Assembly (NCBI RefSeq): GCF_025950525.1 | Contig: NZ_JAPDGS010000001.1 | Coordinates: 558,001 to 622,000 of the forward strand | Direction of reading: 5' to 3' | DNA length: 64,000 nt | Source of the DNA: Stagnihabitans lacustris | GTDB taxonomy: Bacteria > Pseudomonadota > Alphaproteobacteria > Rhodobacterales > Rhodobacteraceae | Shown: piece after piece, positions 1 through 9,456 of the stretch | How positions within the stretch are numbered: the first letter of the stretch is position 1 | Layout: every line of letters begins with the position of its first letter | Translations under genes and position numbers: made by a program | The notes under the pieces: generated by a model | Databases searched by the model: none | The model's input: only the letters and a program-made list of their open reading frames with translations | What the model was told of the DNA's origin: nothing

Positions 1-625
1 GCAGCCGGGCGAGGTTGAACATCGCGGTCTGAAAGAAGCGCGCCGGAACCTCCAGCTTGGCCGTCCGCCCATGTGCGGGGCCATAGGGAAAGGGCGCGCG
101 GATCACGACCGCCGTCTTCAGCCCCGGCACGCGGGACAGCGCCGCGGTGATGTCGGCGGCATCATAGGTGGTCGAGCCATTGTCGAACAGCAAAACAGCC
201 TCGGTCCCCTGGGTCGCCACATGGTGACGCGCCCAGGCGGTGATCCAGTCGATCGGGTTGTCCTTTGACACCGCCATCAGCACCCGCAGGCCTGCGAAAC
301 GGTCCGCCAAAGAGGCGCTTGGCGACAGAGGCAGGCCCATGACGGACCGGGCCGAAAGCGGCGCGGTCAGATGCTCCCAGCGGAGGTGGCGGCTGCGGCG
401 CGGCGCAAGGTCGGCGCGGAGGGAAGGCCACAGGTTCAACAGCCGCGGCGTCAGGAAATGGATGCGGCCATCCTGAACCCAATGGTCATAGGCCAAAGTC
501 AGGCGGTCATAGCGCGCCTCGTATAGCGCGTCCCGCCGGTCAGCGGGGCGCGCGAAGTCTCGGGTCGGCCCGCCCTCGGGCAGGGTCAAAGAGGCCAGGT
601 CAAGCGTGTCGAACCCGGCCCCCAT
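1..625 (-). CDS. Glycosyltransferase-like protein, C-terminus cut by the window edge
   Basis: The frame stays open from an ATG at 625 to the left edge, giving about 208 residues of an incomplete protein. A segment near residue 120-145 (WITAWARHH followed by VLLFDNGST) resembles the start of the family 2_4/GT92-type glycosyltransferases, where DNGS lies at the nucleotide-sugar site. A following charged region (PYGPAHGRTAKLE) may continue this domain. It begins 3 nt after the tkt stop on the same strand, so it is probably cotranscribed with tkt. No signal peptide or membrane segment is visible. The family call is inferred from short motifs and the acceptor is unknown. Confidence 0.6.
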   Translation of the reverse strand, partial: MGAGFDTLDLASLTLPEGGPTRDFARPADRRDALYEARYDRLTLAYDHWVQDGRIHFLTPRLLNLWPSLRADLAPRRSRHLRWEHLTAPLSARSVMGLPLSPSASLADRFAGLRVLMAVSKDNPIDWITAWARHHVATQGTEAVLLFDNGSTTYDAADITAALSRVPGLKTAVVIRAPFPYGPAHGRTAKLEVPARFFQTAMFNLARL

Positions 626-628
626 GGA

Positions 629-2647
629 TCACAGCATCGACTTGGCCAAGGCCACGGTATCCTCGGCGGTGATGCCGAACTCTTTATACAGCCGGTCGAT
701 GGGCGCCGAGGCGCCAAAGCCCGTCATGCCGACAAAGCCCGCCTTGGCTTCACGCCCGCCCTGGCCCAGAAGCCAGCGGTCCCAGCCGTGACGCACGCCC
801 GCCTCGATGGCGATGCGCACCGAACCCGGCGGCAGGATGCGCTTGCGGTAGGCCTCGTCCTGTTGGGCGAACAGCTCCATCGACGGCATGGACACCACAC
901 GGGTGCCGATCCCATCGGCCTCCAAAGCCGCCTTGGCCGCCATGGCGATTTCGACTTCGGACCCGGTGGCCATCAGGATGACCTGACGTTTGGCCTCGGC
1001 CTCGGCCAGGACATAGGCGCCCTTGGCCGTCTTGTTGACCGAGGTCGCATCGGTCCGCAGCGTCGGCAGGTTCTGCCGCGACAGGGCCAGAACCGAAGGC
1101 GTCGCCTTTTGCGACAAGGCGATCTGCCAGGCCTCGGCGGTTTCGATCAGGTCGCAGGGGCGGAAGACCAGGGTGTTCGGCGTCGACCGCGAAATCGCCA
1201 GATGCTCGACCGGCTGGTGGGTCGGGCCGTCCTCGCCCAGGCCGATGGAGTCGTGCGTCATCACATAGACGACCGGAACCCCCATCAGCGCCGAAAGCCG
1301 CATCGCAGGCCGCGCATAGTCGGTAAAGCACATGAAGGTGCCGCCATAGGGCCGCACACCGCCATGCAAAGCCATGCCGTTCATGGCCGAGGCCATGCCA
1401 TGTTCCCGGATGCCGAAATAGATGTAACGGCCCTTGCGATCCTCGGGGGTGAAGACCCCCAGATCGGCGGTCTTGGTGTTGTTCGATCCGGTCAGGTCGG
1501 CCGAACCGCCGATGGTTTCAAACAGCACCGGGTTGACCGCCTGCAAGACCTTTTCGCTGGCCGCACGGGTGGCAAGCTTGGGCTTGGTCTCCAAAGCGGC
1601 CTTTTTCACGCCGATCACGGCGCGGGCCAAAGCCTTGTCATCGACCGCGCCCGAGAACAGACGCTCGATCAACTTCTGACGGGCGGCGGGCTGGGTGGCC
1701 AAATTGGCCTCCCAAGCAGCGCGGGCCTCGGCGCCGCGGGCACCAAAGGCCTCCCATTGCGATTTCACATCAGCCGGGATTTCGAAGGGCGCCGCGGTCC
1801 AGCCATAGGCGGCCTTGGTGTCGGTGATCAGCTTGGGATCGGTCAGCGCGCCGTGGCCCTTGGAGGTGTCCTGCGCCGAAGACCCCAAAGCGATATGCGT
1901 CTTGCAGGCGATCAGCTGCGGCTTGTCAGCCTTTTTGGCGGCCAGGATGGCGCGGTTGATATCCTCGGGGTCATGGCCGTCACATTCAAAGACCGCCCAG
2001 CCAGAGGCCGCAAACCGCGCCTTCTGATCGGTGATATCGGCAATCGAGACCTTGCCGTCGATGGTGATCCCGTTGTCATCCCAGAAGACGGTCAGGTTCG
2101 ACAGTTCCTGCTTGCCCGCCAGCGCGATGGCCTCTTGCGAAACGCCCTCCATCAAACAGCCGTCGCCGGCGATGACCCAGGTGCGGTGGTTCATGACCTT
2201 GGCGCCCAGACGGGCGCGCAGGTTGGCTTCGGCAATGGCAAAGCCCACCGAATTGGCGATGCCCTGACCCAGCGGGCCGGTCGTCGTTTCAATCCCGCCG
2301 GCATGGCCGAATTCCGGGTGGCCGGCAGTGCGCATCCCCCATTGGCGGAAGCCCTTGATCTGGTCCAGCGTGATATCGGCGTAACCGGTCAGATAAAGCA
2401 GCGCATAGATCAGCATCGACCCATGGCCCGCCGACAGGATGAAGCGGTCGCGGTCGGGCCAATTCGGCGCCTTGGGGTCAAAGCGCAGGTGCTTTTCAAA
2501 CAGGACGGTGGCCACATCGGCCATGCCCATCGGCATCCCCGAATGGCCGGAATTGGCCGCAGCGACGGCATCCAGCGTCAGCGTGCGGATGGCGGCGGCA
2601 CGCATCCAATGGTCGGGATGACGGGTGCGGAGGGTCTGAATGTCCAC
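629..2647 (-). CDS. tkt: Transketolase
   Basis: Transketolase moves two-carbon ketol units in the pentose phosphate or Calvin pathway and needs thiamine diphosphate and Mg2+. The 672-residue product has the family's usual length. It shows the N-terminal [10 protein letters not shown] motif, the cofactor motif GDGCLMEG with a downstream DDN, and the pyrimidine-domain stretches [11 protein letters not shown] and [16 protein letters not shown] longer frame reaches 2707, but GTG at 2647 is preferred. It is preceded by AAGG at normal spacing, and the protein then starts [14 protein letters not shown], as family members do. The truncated glycosyltransferase-like gene follows after 3 nt. The divergent zauP-like gene starts about 210 nt away, so the promoters lie between. 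Confidence 0.96.
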   Translation of the reverse strand: MDIQTLRTRHPDHWMRAAAIRTLTLDAVAAANSGHSGMPMGMADVATVLFEKHLRFDPKAPNWPDRDRFILSAGHGSMLIYALLYLTGYADITLDQIKGFRQWGMRTAGHPEFGHAGGIETTTGPLGQGIANSVGFAIAEANLRARLGAKVMNHRTWVIAGDGCLMEGVSQEAIALAGKQELSNLTVFWDDNGITIDGKVSIADITDQKARFAASGWAVFECDGHDPEDINRAILAAKKADKPQLIACKTHIALGSSAQDTSKGHGALTDPKLITDTKAAYGWTAAPFEIPADVKSQWEAFGARGAEARAAWEANLATQPAARQKLIERLFSGAVDDKALARAVIGVKKAALETKPKLATRAASEKVLQAVNPVLFETIGGSADLTGSNNTKTADLGVFTPEDRKGRYIYFGIREHGMASAMNGMALHGGVRPYGGTFMCFTDYARPAMRLSALMGVPVVYVMTHDSIGLGEDGPTHQPVEHLAISRSTPNTLVFRPCDLIETAEAWQIALSQKATPSVLALSRQNLPTLRTDATSVNKTAKGAYVLAEAEAKRQVILMATGSEVEIAMAAKAALEADGIGTRVVSMPSMELFAQQDEAYRKRILPPGSVRIAIEAGVRHGWDRWLLGQGGREAKAGFVGMTGFGASAPIDRLYKEFGITAEDTVALAKSML

Positions 2648-2858
2648 GTCCTGATCCTTTTTGGTTAGGTTTGCCGAGGTGCATAACACCCCTGTTCCAA
2701 GTTGCAAGTTGGCAAGGGCCCCCGACGACGCATCTCACGCGGAAATTGCGCGGGGTGGGGCCGATTTCCCGCAGGGGGCGCCGTATTGGCGCTTGACGGC
2801 GCCGCGGGGGCTCCGCACTCTGGGGCAAAGGCGTTTTACGCCCGGAAGTGAGGCAAGA

Positions 2859-3344
2859 ATGAGCGATTTGGCAGCGGTGGAACACAGAATCCGCGAGGCT
2901 TTGGCCAGGGTCGATGCCGGGATCGACCGTTTGCCGATTGGCGGGCCCTCGGCGGCGCAGACCGACGAGATCGCCAAACTGCGCCTGTTGCTGGATGCCG
3001 AACGCGCGGCCCGGGCCGAGGCAGAGGGCCAGCTTGCAGATTTCCACGAGGCGGTCGAGGCGGCTTCGGCGGAAAAGGACGACGACCGGCTGTTGCGCCA
3101 GATCGACGCGCAAAGCCTGGACAACCAGCGGCTGCGCGCCTCGGTCGCCTCCTTGCGCGAAGAGTTGCGCCGCCTGACAGAGGCCCTGGCCGAGGGGATC
3201 GCCGACCCCGACATGATCAACCACGCCATGGCCATCGAACTGGAGGCCCTGCGCGCGCAACGCGCCAGCGAGACGACCGAGATGGCCGATATCCTGTTGG
3301 AACTTGACCGCATCGTGACCGCAGAGGAGCCCGCCCATGCCTGA
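2859..3344 (+). CDS. Coiled-coil cell-division protein, ZauP-like partner of ZapA
   Basis: This 161-residue protein is mostly a predicted coiled coil: charged heptads run from about residue 40 (KLRLLLDAERAARAEAEGQL) to 115 and again near the C-terminus. In Caulobacter a coiled-coil protein called ZauP is encoded just before ZapA and works with it to focus the FtsZ ring. The same order here, with an 8-nt overlap into zapA, supports an equivalent role. ATG at 2859 is chosen over upstream in-frame starts because the coiled coil and the GAAGTGAGGCAAG leader fit it. The ZauP identity is inferred from synteny and architecture, not from a sequence comparison. Confidence 0.7.
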   Translation: MSDLAAVEHRIREALARVDAGIDRLPIGGPSAAQTDEIAKLRLLLDAERAARAEAEGQLADFHEAVEAASAEKDDDRLLRQIDAQSLDNQRLRASVASLREELRRLTEALAEGIADPDMINHAMAIELEALRAQRASETTEMADILLELDRIVTAEEPAHA

Positions 3345-3699
3345 CGTCGAAATCGCGATTGGCGAGCGCAAGTTCTTTGTCACCTGCCGCGAGGGGGAGG
3401 AACACTTCCTGATCTCGGCCGCGCGGATGCTGGATGCCGAGGCGCAGCCGATCCAGGCCCAGCTTGGCCGCCTGCCCGAAGCGCGGATGCTGTTGATGGC
3501 GGGGCTGATGCTGGCCGACCGCACGGCCAGCCTGGAGGATGAATTGCGCCAGGCCCAGGCGCGGATTGCGGAACTTGAGTCGGAGACTGTGCCCGGCCCG
3601 GCGCCGATGGCTTTGGCCGTCGCGGCGGGGGAGGATTGGGAAACCCTGGCTGAACAGGCGGAAGCGCTTGCGGCCCGTATCGAGGAGTTGGTTGCATGA
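3337..3699 (+). CDS. zapA: Cell division protein ZapA
   Basis: ZapA binds FtsZ filaments in the cytoplasm and bundles them at mid-cell. The 120-residue product has the family layout: an N-terminal beta-rich head (VEIAIGERKFFVTCREGEE, then HFLISAARMLDAEA) and a long C-terminal helix with alanine and glutamate heptads for dimerisation. It overlaps the upstream coiled-coil gene by 8 nt and the next gene by 4 nt, which suggests coupled translation of the three-gene operon. Confidence 0.9.
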   Translation: MPDVEIAIGERKFFVTCREGEEHFLISAARMLDAEAQPIQAQLGRLPEARMLLMAGLMLADRTASLEDELRQAQARIAELESETVPGPAPMALAVAAGEDWETLAEQAEALAARIEELVA

Positions 3700-4034
3700 A
3701 ATACCTTGGGTTTGGCGTGCTGGCTTTCGGACTGGCGCTGTCGGGCTGCGTGACCCCGCCCGAGCCGGAAAAGGCGCCTCCGGTCCTGCCGGGCCGCGTG
3801 GTCGAGTATAAATGTGCGGCCGGGGGCTCGGTCACGGTGGATTACGGCGAGGGCAAAGTGACGCTGCCGGGGCCGGAAACGCTGATCCAGGAAGAGGGCG
3901 TGCAGCGCTGGTCCTGGCCCTCGGATGGGACGCATCACATCTGGGCGCTGGATGGCGCCGGGGTGGGGACGCTGTCGCTGAGTTCGGCCGGTTCGGTCGC
4001 GGTCGAGAAGTCGGGCTGCGTCGCCAAGAGCTAA
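3696..4034 (+). CDS. MliC-like periplasmic lipoprotein
   Basis: The 112-residue product starts with a lipoprotein signal: MKYLGFG, a hydrophobic stretch, then the lipobox LSGC with the lipidated cysteine at residue 18. The mature part contains VEYKCAAGGSVTVDYGEGKVTL, similar to the opening strands of MliC, the membrane-bound inhibitor of C-type lysozyme, and a second cysteine near the C-terminus that could pair with the one in KCAAG. Its ATG overlaps the zapA stop (ATGA), so it is the third gene of the division operon. The MliC call rests on this short motif and on size. A protective envelope role is inference. Confidence 0.65.
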   Translation: MKYLGFGVLAFGLALSGCVTPPEPEKAPPVLPGRVVEYKCAAGGSVTVDYGEGKVTLPGPETLIQEEGVQRWSWPSDGTHHIWALDGAGVGTLSLSSAGSVAVEKSGCVAKS

Positions 4035-4040
4035 GGTCTT

Positions 4041-4078
4041 GCGGCGTCGGGAGGGTTTCACACCCGTCCAGACGCCGC
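4041..4078 (+). repeat. 3' hairpin of the composite repeat family
   Basis: Perfect 8-bp arms GCGGCGTC and GACGCCGC enclose GGGAGGGTTTCACACCC, the same loop block that is repeated at 62261-62410. It begins 6 nt after the lipoprotein stop. A degenerate tail (GGGAGATTTT...AAAATGAAAG, 4120-4141) follows, then the terminator. Confidence 0.6.
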
Positions 4079-4140
4079 GGCCTGATGCGGACCCATGGCG
4101 TGATGATCGGCCCATGTGGGAGATTTTAACCAAAATGAAA

Positions 4141-4167
4141 GGGCGCCCGCGGTTGGGGCGCCCTTTT
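4141..4167. terminator. Bidirectional rho-independent terminator
   Basis: Two copies of the self-complementary octamer GGGCGCCC (4141-4148 and 4156-4163) form a stem with a 7-nt loop, followed by TTTT on the plus strand. On the minus strand the stem is followed by TTTCATTTT. It separates the convergent zapA and bolA-grxD operons. Confidence 0.85.
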
Positions 4168-4221
4168 GATCGGCGGGGGCTTTGCTTCAGCCGCGTAGCC
4201 CGGGGCATGCCCCGGGTCTGT

Positions 4222-4584
4222 TCAGCCCTGGTTGGCTTCGCGGATCTTGCCCGCGGCTTCTTTGTCAAAGGCGACGCCCTTGGCTTCCAAAAGCTGGTCC
4301 AGCTCTCCGGACAGGGTCATTTCCGTGACGATGTCGCAGCCGCCGACGAATTCGCCCTTGATATACAGCTGCGGGATCGTCGGCCACTCCGAGAAGTCCT
4401 TGATCCCCTGGCGGATTTCCGCATCGGCCAGAACGTTCACATCGGCATATTCCAGCCCGATGTAGTTCAAGATCCCCGCCACGCGGGAGGAAAACCCGCA
4501 TTGCGGCATCATCTTGGTGCCCTTCATGAAAAGCACGACGTCGTTTTTCTCGACGGTATCCTTGATCGTATCAAGCGCGGTCAT
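4222..4584 (-). CDS. grxD: Monothiol glutaredoxin, Grx4/GrxD type
   Basis: CGFS glutaredoxins bind a [2Fe-2S] cluster with glutathione and pass it on, often as a complex with BolA. The 120-residue product has the active-site CGFS at residues 29-32 after KGTKMMPQ, the glutathione-contact stretch WPTIPQLYIKGEF and a C-terminal GGCDIV. It ends a compact minus-strand operon with bolA and a small unknown gene; its start overlaps that gene by 14 nt. BolA and monothiol Grx in one operon is a known functional pairing in Fe-S and iron regulation. Confidence 0.94.
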   Translation of the reverse strand: MTALDTIKDTVEKNDVVLFMKGTKMMPQCGFSSRVAGILNYIGLEYADVNVLADAEIRQGIKDFSEWPTIPQLYIKGEFVGGCDIVTEMTLSGELDQLLEAKGVAFDKEAAGKIREANQG

Positions 4585-4819
4585 TGTCTTTGTCCTCCAG
4601 CGGCCGGTCGGGCGGCGGTGTCATATTGGATATATGGGGGGATTCGAGCCCGGTGCCAAGATAGGATGCAAGCCGGGCCTCGGTGGTCTCATACGGGCGG
4701 TGGCGCCTTGCCGCTTCTGCGCGATGGCGGGCGCGATCTTCGGGGCTGCGGGGGGCAAAAGGGCCAAGACCCACGGCATACATCAACCATGTGGTGACGA
4801 TGCGCCCCAGCCCCATCAC
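4571..4819 (-). CDS. Small conserved-position protein between bolA and grxD
   Basis: This 82-residue product has a hydrophobic N-terminal segment (about residues 5-22, IVTTWLMYAVGLGPFA) that could be a single membrane anchor. An Arg/Ala-rich helix (EDRARHRAEAARRH) and a charged, proline-containing tail follow. I do not recognise a family. Its ATG overlaps the bolA stop by 4 nt (ATGA) and its end overlaps grxD by 14 nt, which argues for a real, translated gene that could act with the BolA-Grx pair. Confidence 0.65.
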   Translation of the reverse strand: MMGLGRIVTTWLMYAVGLGPFAPRSPEDRARHRAEAARRHRPYETTEARLASYLGTGLESPHISNMTPPPDRPLEDKDNDRA

Positions 4820-5049
4820 GGCGCCCTTGTCGTCAGCCCCAAGGCGTGCAGCGCTCCGGCAGGCCCGTCCATCTTGCCCTTCAAGGCCGCATAGACCGCG
4901 CGTTGCTGGTTCACGCGGGACATGCCGGCAAAGGAGGCATCGACGACCTCGGCCTGGAAATGCTGGCCGTCGTCGCCCTGCACGGTGATTTGCGCCTGGG
5001 GGAAGGCGTCGCGGATGAGGCTTTCGATCTCGGCGGCGGTGATGGGCAT
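4816..5049 (-). CDS. bolA: BolA family protein
   Basis: BolA-like proteins form heterodimers with monothiol glutaredoxins and share a [2Fe-2S] cluster. The 77-residue product carries the class II KH-like fold signature: ITVQGDDGQHFQAEVV, then FAGMSRVNQQRAVYAAL with the invariant histidine earlier in the loop. The chosen ATG at 5049 has a strong Shine-Dalgarno sequence (AAGGAGACCGCG) and gives the normal start MPITAAEIE; a longer frame to 5097 lacks this support. It is the first gene of the bolA-unknown-grxD operon. Confidence 0.93.
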   Translation of the reverse strand: MPITAAEIESLIRDAFPQAQITVQGDDGQHFQAEVVDASFAGMSRVNQQRAVYAALKGKMDGPAGALHALGLTTRAP

Positions 5050-5071
5050 CGCGGTCTCCTTTTGGGGGAAG

Positions 5072-5566
5072 TTAGGGCGCGGGGTTCCGGGCTGCAAGAG
5101 CCTGCCATTCGCCCCGCAGCATGCCGTACAGCATCAGGTCGACACTGCGCCCCAGGGCCGGGCGATACCAATGCTGGCGCTGGCACCCTTCCAGCGTGAA
5201 GCCGGCCTTGACGTAGGACGCCATGGCGCGGGGGTTTTCCGATGAGGCATCGAGCCACAGGCGCTGCGCCCGCAAATCGCGGAAGGCATAGTCGATGAGG
5301 TCGCGCAGGAAGGGTTGGCCTTGCCCGCGCCCGGCGTCAGCCAACCCCAGGCGGCGCAGTTCGACCGCGCCCGAGGGCTCACCGATCTGGGCAAAAAGGG
5401 CAAAGCCCTGATTGTCGCCCCAGACCAGCAGGCGATGGGCCGAGGTGGTCAGATAGACAGAGAGCCCCTCTTCGTCCTCGTCGGTCAGAAAGGGGGCATA
5501 ATCCGGCCGCCCTGTCAGCGACCGGATGAAGGCAAGATCGGCCCCGGTGGCGGGCCGCAGGCTCAC
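5072..5566 (-). CDS. GNAT family N-acetyltransferase
   Basis: The 164-residue protein has the GNAT core: motif [24 protein letters not shown] (acetyl-CoA pyrophosphate loop near residues 72-95) and a motif B-like segment [21 protein letters not shown] typical of RimI/RimJ-type acetyltransferases. The substrate cannot be told. The start is GTG at 5566, which overlaps the purL stop as GTGA, so translation is probably coupled to purL. bolA follows after about 22 nt. Confidence 0.85.
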   Translation of the reverse strand: MSLRPATGADLAFIRSLTGRPDYAPFLTDEDEEGLSVYLTTSAHRLLVWGDNQGFALFAQIGEPSGAVELRRLGLADAGRGQGQPFLRDLIDYAFRDLRAQRLWLDASSENPRAMASYVKAGFTLEGCQRQHWYRPALGRSVDLMLYGMLRGEWQALAARNPAP

Positions 5567-7722
5567 GCCACGGCGGCGGCGAAGGCACCGCGATACAGCG
5601 CCGAAAGCTCGGCCAAGGGGGCCTTTTGGCTGCCGAAGGCCACAAGATCACCGCCAAACTGGCCGACTTGGGCGGCGGGGACGCCAGCGGCCTCGGCCCG
5701 GGCCAGCAGACCCGCCAGCGCCTCGGGGGCCACGGCCACCAGATAGCGCGCCTGATCCTCGCCGAACAAAGTGGCGATGTCCTCGATGACCAGGGTCAGG
5801 CCCAGGCCCGCGCCCTCGGCCATTTCAAAGGCCGCAAGGCCCAGGCCGCCGTCCGACAGGTCGGTGCAGGCGTGAAAGGTCGCGCCATTGCCGCGGATGA
5901 AGTCGCCGTTGCGCTTTTCGGCCACCAGATCGACGGGGGGCGCGTCGCCGGCCTCGATCTCCCAGGCTTCGGCGGCCAGGGCCGACTGGCCCAGATGCCC
6001 CAGGGTGCGGCCGATCACCACGGCGACATCGCCCGCAAGGGGCCGCCCGCCGATGATCTGCGCTGCATCCGCCAGCAGACCCACGGCGCCGATGGTCGGC
6101 GTCGGAAGGATGCCCTTGCCATCGGTCTCGTTATAAAGCGACACATTGCCCGAGACGATGGGCATATCCAAAGCGATGCAGGCCGCGCCGATCCCCTTCA
6201 GCGCGCCCACCAGTTGCCCCATGATCTCGGGCTTTTCCGGGTTGCCGAAGTTCAGGTTGTCGGTCGTGGCGAGGGGCAGCGCCCCCACGGCGGTCAGGTT
6301 GCGATAGGCCTCGGCGACGGCCTGTTTGCCGCCCTCGAACGGGTTGGCCTTGACGTAGCGCGGCGTCACGTCACTGGTGAAGGCCAGGGCCTTTTTCGTG
6401 CCATGAACGCGGACCACGCCCGCCCCCATGCCCGGAATCCGGATCGTATCGGCCAGAACCTGTGCGTCATATTGTTCATAGACCCAGGCCTTGTGGGCAT
6501 AGGACGGAGAGCCGATCAGCGACCTAAGCGCCTCCAGCGGCAGGATATGGGGCAGGCGGGGCAGGGCCTCGGGTGCCGGGCTTTCCACCCAGGGGCGGTC
6601 GTATTCCGGCGCCGAGGACGACAGTTTCGACAGCGGCAGGTCGGCCTTGATGTCCTGCCCATGCAGGATCAGGAAGCGGTCTTCGGCAATGGTCTCGCCC
6701 ACGATGGCGAAATCCAGGTCCCATTTGACAAAGATCGCGCGGGCGACGTCTTCAAGCTCGGGCTTGAGGACCATCAGCATCCGTTCCTGGGATTCCGACA
6801 GCATCATTTCATAGGCCGTCATGTTGGCCTCGCGCTGCGGGACCTGATCCAGTTGCAGCTTGATGCCAAGGCCGCCCTTGTCGCCCATTTCCACGGCCGA
6901 ACAGGTCAGGCCCGCCGCCCCCATGTCCTGGATGGAAATCACGGCCCCCGAGGCCATCAGCTCTAGGCAAGCCTCCAAGAGGCGCTTTTCGGTGAAGGGG
7001 TCGCCGACCTGAACGGTGGGGCGCTTTTCCTCGATCGTTTCGTCGAATTCGGCGCTGGCCATGGTGGCGCCGCCGACCCCGTCACGCCCCGTCTTGGCGC
7101 CAAGGTAGACGACCGGCATGCCGACGCCGCTGGCGACCGAGTAAAAGATCTTGTCGGCGTCAGCCAGGCCCGCCGCAAAGGCGTTCACAAGGCAGTTGCC
7201 GTTATAGCTGCGGTGAAAACGCACCTCGCCGCCGACGGTGGGCACGCCGAAAGCGTTGCCATAGCCGCCGACGCCCTCGACCACGCCCTTGACCAGCTGC
7301 CGGGTCTTGGGATGCGACGGCGCGCCAAAGGAGAGCGCATTCATCGCCGCAATCGGACGCGCGCCCATGGTGAAGACATCGCGCAGGATGCCGCCCACGC
7401 CGGTGGCCGCGCCCTGATAGGGCTCGATATAGGAGGGGTGGTTGTGGCTTTCCATTTTGAAAATGACAGCCTGGCCGTCACCAATATCGACGACGCCGGC
7501 GTTTTCCCCCGGTCCGCAGATGACCTGAGGGCCCGTGGTGGGCAGGGTGCGCAGCCATTTCTTGGACGACTTATAGGAACAATGCTCGTTCCACATGGCC
7601 GAGAAGATGCCGAGTTCGGTGAAGGTCGGCTCGCGCCCGATGATGCCCAGAAGGCGTTCGTATTCGTCTGGCTTTAGCCCATGCGCGGCTACGAGTTCCG
7701 GGGTGATCACGGGGTCGGTCAT
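5563..7722 (-). CDS. purL: Phosphoribosylformylglycinamidine synthase subunit PurL
   Basis: PurL is the ATP-dependent synthetase subunit that converts FGAR to FGAM in purine synthesis, using ammonia supplied by PurQ. At 719 residues it is the small PurL form that works with PurS and PurQ. The sequence shows the N-terminal [13 protein letters not shown], the ATP-site segments [10 protein letters not shown] and [26 protein letters not shown], and a second AIR-synthase-like half ([12 protein letters not shown], then SDGGL). GAGGGAG lies about 6 nt before the ATG. purS and purQ are not in the window. Confidence 0.97.
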   Translation of the reverse strand: MTDPVITPELVAAHGLKPDEYERLLGIIGREPTFTELGIFSAMWNEHCSYKSSKKWLRTLPTTGPQVICGPGENAGVVDIGDGQAVIFKMESHNHPSYIEPYQGAATGVGGILRDVFTMGARPIAAMNALSFGAPSHPKTRQLVKGVVEGVGGYGNAFGVPTVGGEVRFHRSYNGNCLVNAFAAGLADADKIFYSVASGVGMPVVYLGAKTGRDGVGGATMASAEFDETIEEKRPTVQVGDPFTEKRLLEACLELMASGAVISIQDMGAAGLTCSAVEMGDKGGLGIKLQLDQVPQREANMTAYEMMLSESQERMLMVLKPELEDVARAIFVKWDLDFAIVGETIAEDRFLILHGQDIKADLPLSKLSSSAPEYDRPWVESPAPEALPRLPHILPLEALRSLIGSPSYAHKAWVYEQYDAQVLADTIRIPGMGAGVVRVHGTKKALAFTSDVTPRYVKANPFEGGKQAVAEAYRNLTAVGALPLATTDNLNFGNPEKPEIMGQLVGALKGIGAACIALDMPIVSGNVSLYNETDGKGILPTPTIGAVGLLADAAQIIGGRPLAGDVAVVIGRTLGHLGQSALAAEAWEIEAGDAPPVDLVAEKRNGDFIRGNGATFHACTDLSDGGLGLAAFEMAEGAGLGLTLVIEDIATLFGEDQARYLVAVAPEALAGLLARAEAAGVPAAQVGQFGGDLVAFGSQKAPLAELSALYRGAFAAAVA

Positions 7723-7786
7723 CTGGGGCTCCCTCGGGCAAGGTTTGCAGGCGTCTTACGCAACTTCCCGCCCAAGGGAAAGGGTT

Positions 7787-9211
7787 TCAGAGGAAATCTT
7801 GGTCCGTGACTTGGTGGGAACTGTTGTAAAGCTGCGCCCGCCAGTCGAAGACGCCATCGCCATTGCGGTCCGCCTCCAGCCAAGCGGCCTGGCCATTCCA
7901 GCGCACCTCTCCGGCTTGGCCGGAGAAGGCCTCCGGACCGATCCAGGTCATCGCGGCAGAGAGTTTCAGATGGTCTTCGCCCGGGGTGAAGTCGAGGATG
8001 CGGTCCATGCCCCAGGTGGCGGACGTCAGGACGAAGACATCCGCCCCCGCCCCGCCCTGCAAGATGTCCGCGCCATCGCCCCCCTCAAGCCAATCATTCC
8101 CGCCGCCGCCGTAAAGATGGTCACCCCCATCGCCGCCATAAAGCCGGTCATCGCCTGCCTGACCCTTCAGCGTGTCATAGCCGTTGTCCCCGAAAAGCCA
8201 GTCGCCCGCGCCGCCGCCTTCAAGGATATCCGCCTCTTCGCCGCCCCACAGCCGGTCGGCACCGCCATGGCCGAAAAGCCTGTCACGCCCATCGCCGCCC
8301 TGAAAGCGATCCCCCGCCGCACCGCCCGTCAGCGTGTCATCCCCGCGCCCGCCGCGCACCGGGCCCTGGGTGCCCGCCGCTTGCGCGATGAACTGGTCAT
8401 GGCCCGCCCCCAGCGCGACCTGGCCCATATGGCCCGTGTTGCGCACCAGATCATCGCCCGCGCCGAGGTTCAGATCCTCCATCCACCCGGAGTTCTCCAC
8501 CTCATCCCGCGCGCCCGAGCCCTGCAAAAGCCCCGCGAACCGCCCCGAGTTCAGGATCTGCGAACCCACCCCCCGGCTCATGTCAAGCGCCGCCCAACCG
8601 CCGCTGATCGTGCCCGCATTGTCCAGCTGCAACCAGCCCAGGCTTTCGATGGCGACGCTTGACCCCTCGATCACGCCTTCATTCGTCACCTCTCCTGTAT
8701 CGGCCGTCATATGGATCGCGCTATAGCTTTCGCCATGCATCAGCCCGCCCGGCGCGTTGATGATTTCAACGCGCAATCCCGTCGCAAGGACGGCCCAGTC
8801 CCCCCAAAGAATGCCCGCGTTCAGGACCCTTGCCACACCGACCTCAAGCGAACCCGCGGCCACCGCCGTGCTTGCCCGGACCTCCCCGAAATTCAGCAGC
8901 GTCAAATCGTCCATAAAGGCTTCTATCGACACGCCAAATTCAAAATCGCCCGAGATCGCGCCGTGGATCCGAATTTCGCCGAGGCCGGGTTGCTCAATCG
9001 CTGGCAGGACGAAAATCCCATATCCGCGCCCCCAGGCGACAGCGGGGGTTGTGATATCGGTCACGTCCAAGGTGAAGGCCCGGTCGTAACCCACGAAAAG
9101 TCCGGTGCCATCCGTCAGGTCGAACTGGGTCCTGTCAGGCGTGGTCAGCCAGACCCTGTCGCCAAATGCCGCCACGCAAGCTTCAAGCCAAGCCGAGGTA
9201 TCTAGAGCCAT
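7787..9211 (-). CDS. RTX calcium-binding repeat protein, probably secreted by a type I system
   Basis: The 474-residue protein has an N-terminal domain without a classical signal peptide. About 130 residues of N-x-G repeats follow (NEGVIEG, NAGTISGG, NSGRF, NSGWM, NTGHM), typical of a beta-solenoid adhesin. Then come at least eight nonapeptide RTX repeats (GGRGDDTL, GGDGRDRLFG, GGDGADILQGG) near residues 265-400 that bind Ca2+. The C-terminal ADVFVLTSATWGMDRILDFTPGEDHL matches the segment after RTX blocks in type I secreted proteins. ATG at 9211 is chosen for GGAGG 5 nt upstream; a longer frame to 9439 lacks support. No secretion genes lie nearby. Confidence 0.85.
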   Translation of the reverse strand: MALDTSAWLEACVAAFGDRVWLTTPDRTQFDLTDGTGLFVGYDRAFTLDVTDITTPAVAWGRGYGIFVLPAIEQPGLGEIRIHGAISGDFEFGVSIEAFMDDLTLLNFGEVRASTAVAAGSLEVGVARVLNAGILWGDWAVLATGLRVEIINAPGGLMHGESYSAIHMTADTGEVTNEGVIEGSSVAIESLGWLQLDNAGTISGGWAALDMSRGVGSQILNSGRFAGLLQGSGARDEVENSGWMEDLNLGAGDDLVRNTGHMGQVALGAGHDQFIAQAAGTQGPVRGGRGDDTLTGGAAGDRFQGGDGRDRLFGHGGADRLWGGEEADILEGGGAGDWLFGDNGYDTLKGQAGDDRLYGGDGGDHLYGGGGNDWLEGGDGADILQGGAGADVFVLTSATWGMDRILDFTPGEDHLKLSAAMTWIGPEAFSGQAGEVRWNGQAAWLEADRNGDGVFDWRAQLYNSSHQVTDQDFL

Positions 9212-9371
9212 ACTGGCCTCCACTGGGAAAATACCTGGGCAGTACATGCGATTCGCCTGAAGACAAGGTGAACGCGCCTTCACCATGTTTCGCAGGCCGC
9301 CCGGTTTTTGGGCCAAGACCGCCCAAGCCCCCGGAAATCCGCCCCTTTCCGCCGCATCGCAGCGAAAAGCC

Positions 9372-9399
9372 AAAAAAAAGGCCGAGCTTTCGCTCGGCC
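9372..9399 (-). terminator. Rho-independent terminator of the candidate sRNA
   Basis: On the minus strand GGCCGAGC, loop GAAA, GCTCGGCC (9380-9399) is followed directly by TTTTTTTT (9372-9379). It is one of the clearest terminators in the window. Confidence 0.9.
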
Positions 9400-9450
9400 A
9401 AGTCCAACAGGGAGGTATGAAGCGATGAGAGATACTCAATCACCGCCTCA
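9372..9450 (-). ncRNA. Candidate trans-acting small RNA with an unpaired CCUCCC stretch
   Basis: A strong terminator hairpin with eight U residues (9372-9399) lies far from any minus-strand gene end. About 60-80 nt upstream on the same strand is a plausible promoter (TTGCGA, 17-nt spacer, TATCTG). The RNA between them would be about 79 nt. Before the terminator it holds CAUACCUCCCUG, complementary to a Shine-Dalgarno sequence and apparently unpaired. No protein frame with a ribosome site fits on this strand. It has not been matched to a known RNA family. Confidence 0.5.
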
Positions 9451-9456
9451 CGGGCA

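Noticed and set aside
788-2668. 626-residue plus-strand frame
   Set aside because: Antisense of transketolase; product has no family pattern.
4035-4140. 6S RNA behind zapA, as in many proteobacteria
   Set aside because: The stretch is too short, has a simple hairpin and a repeat tail, and shows no long bulged duplex.
5626-6966. 446-residue plus-strand frame
   Set aside because: Antisense of purL.
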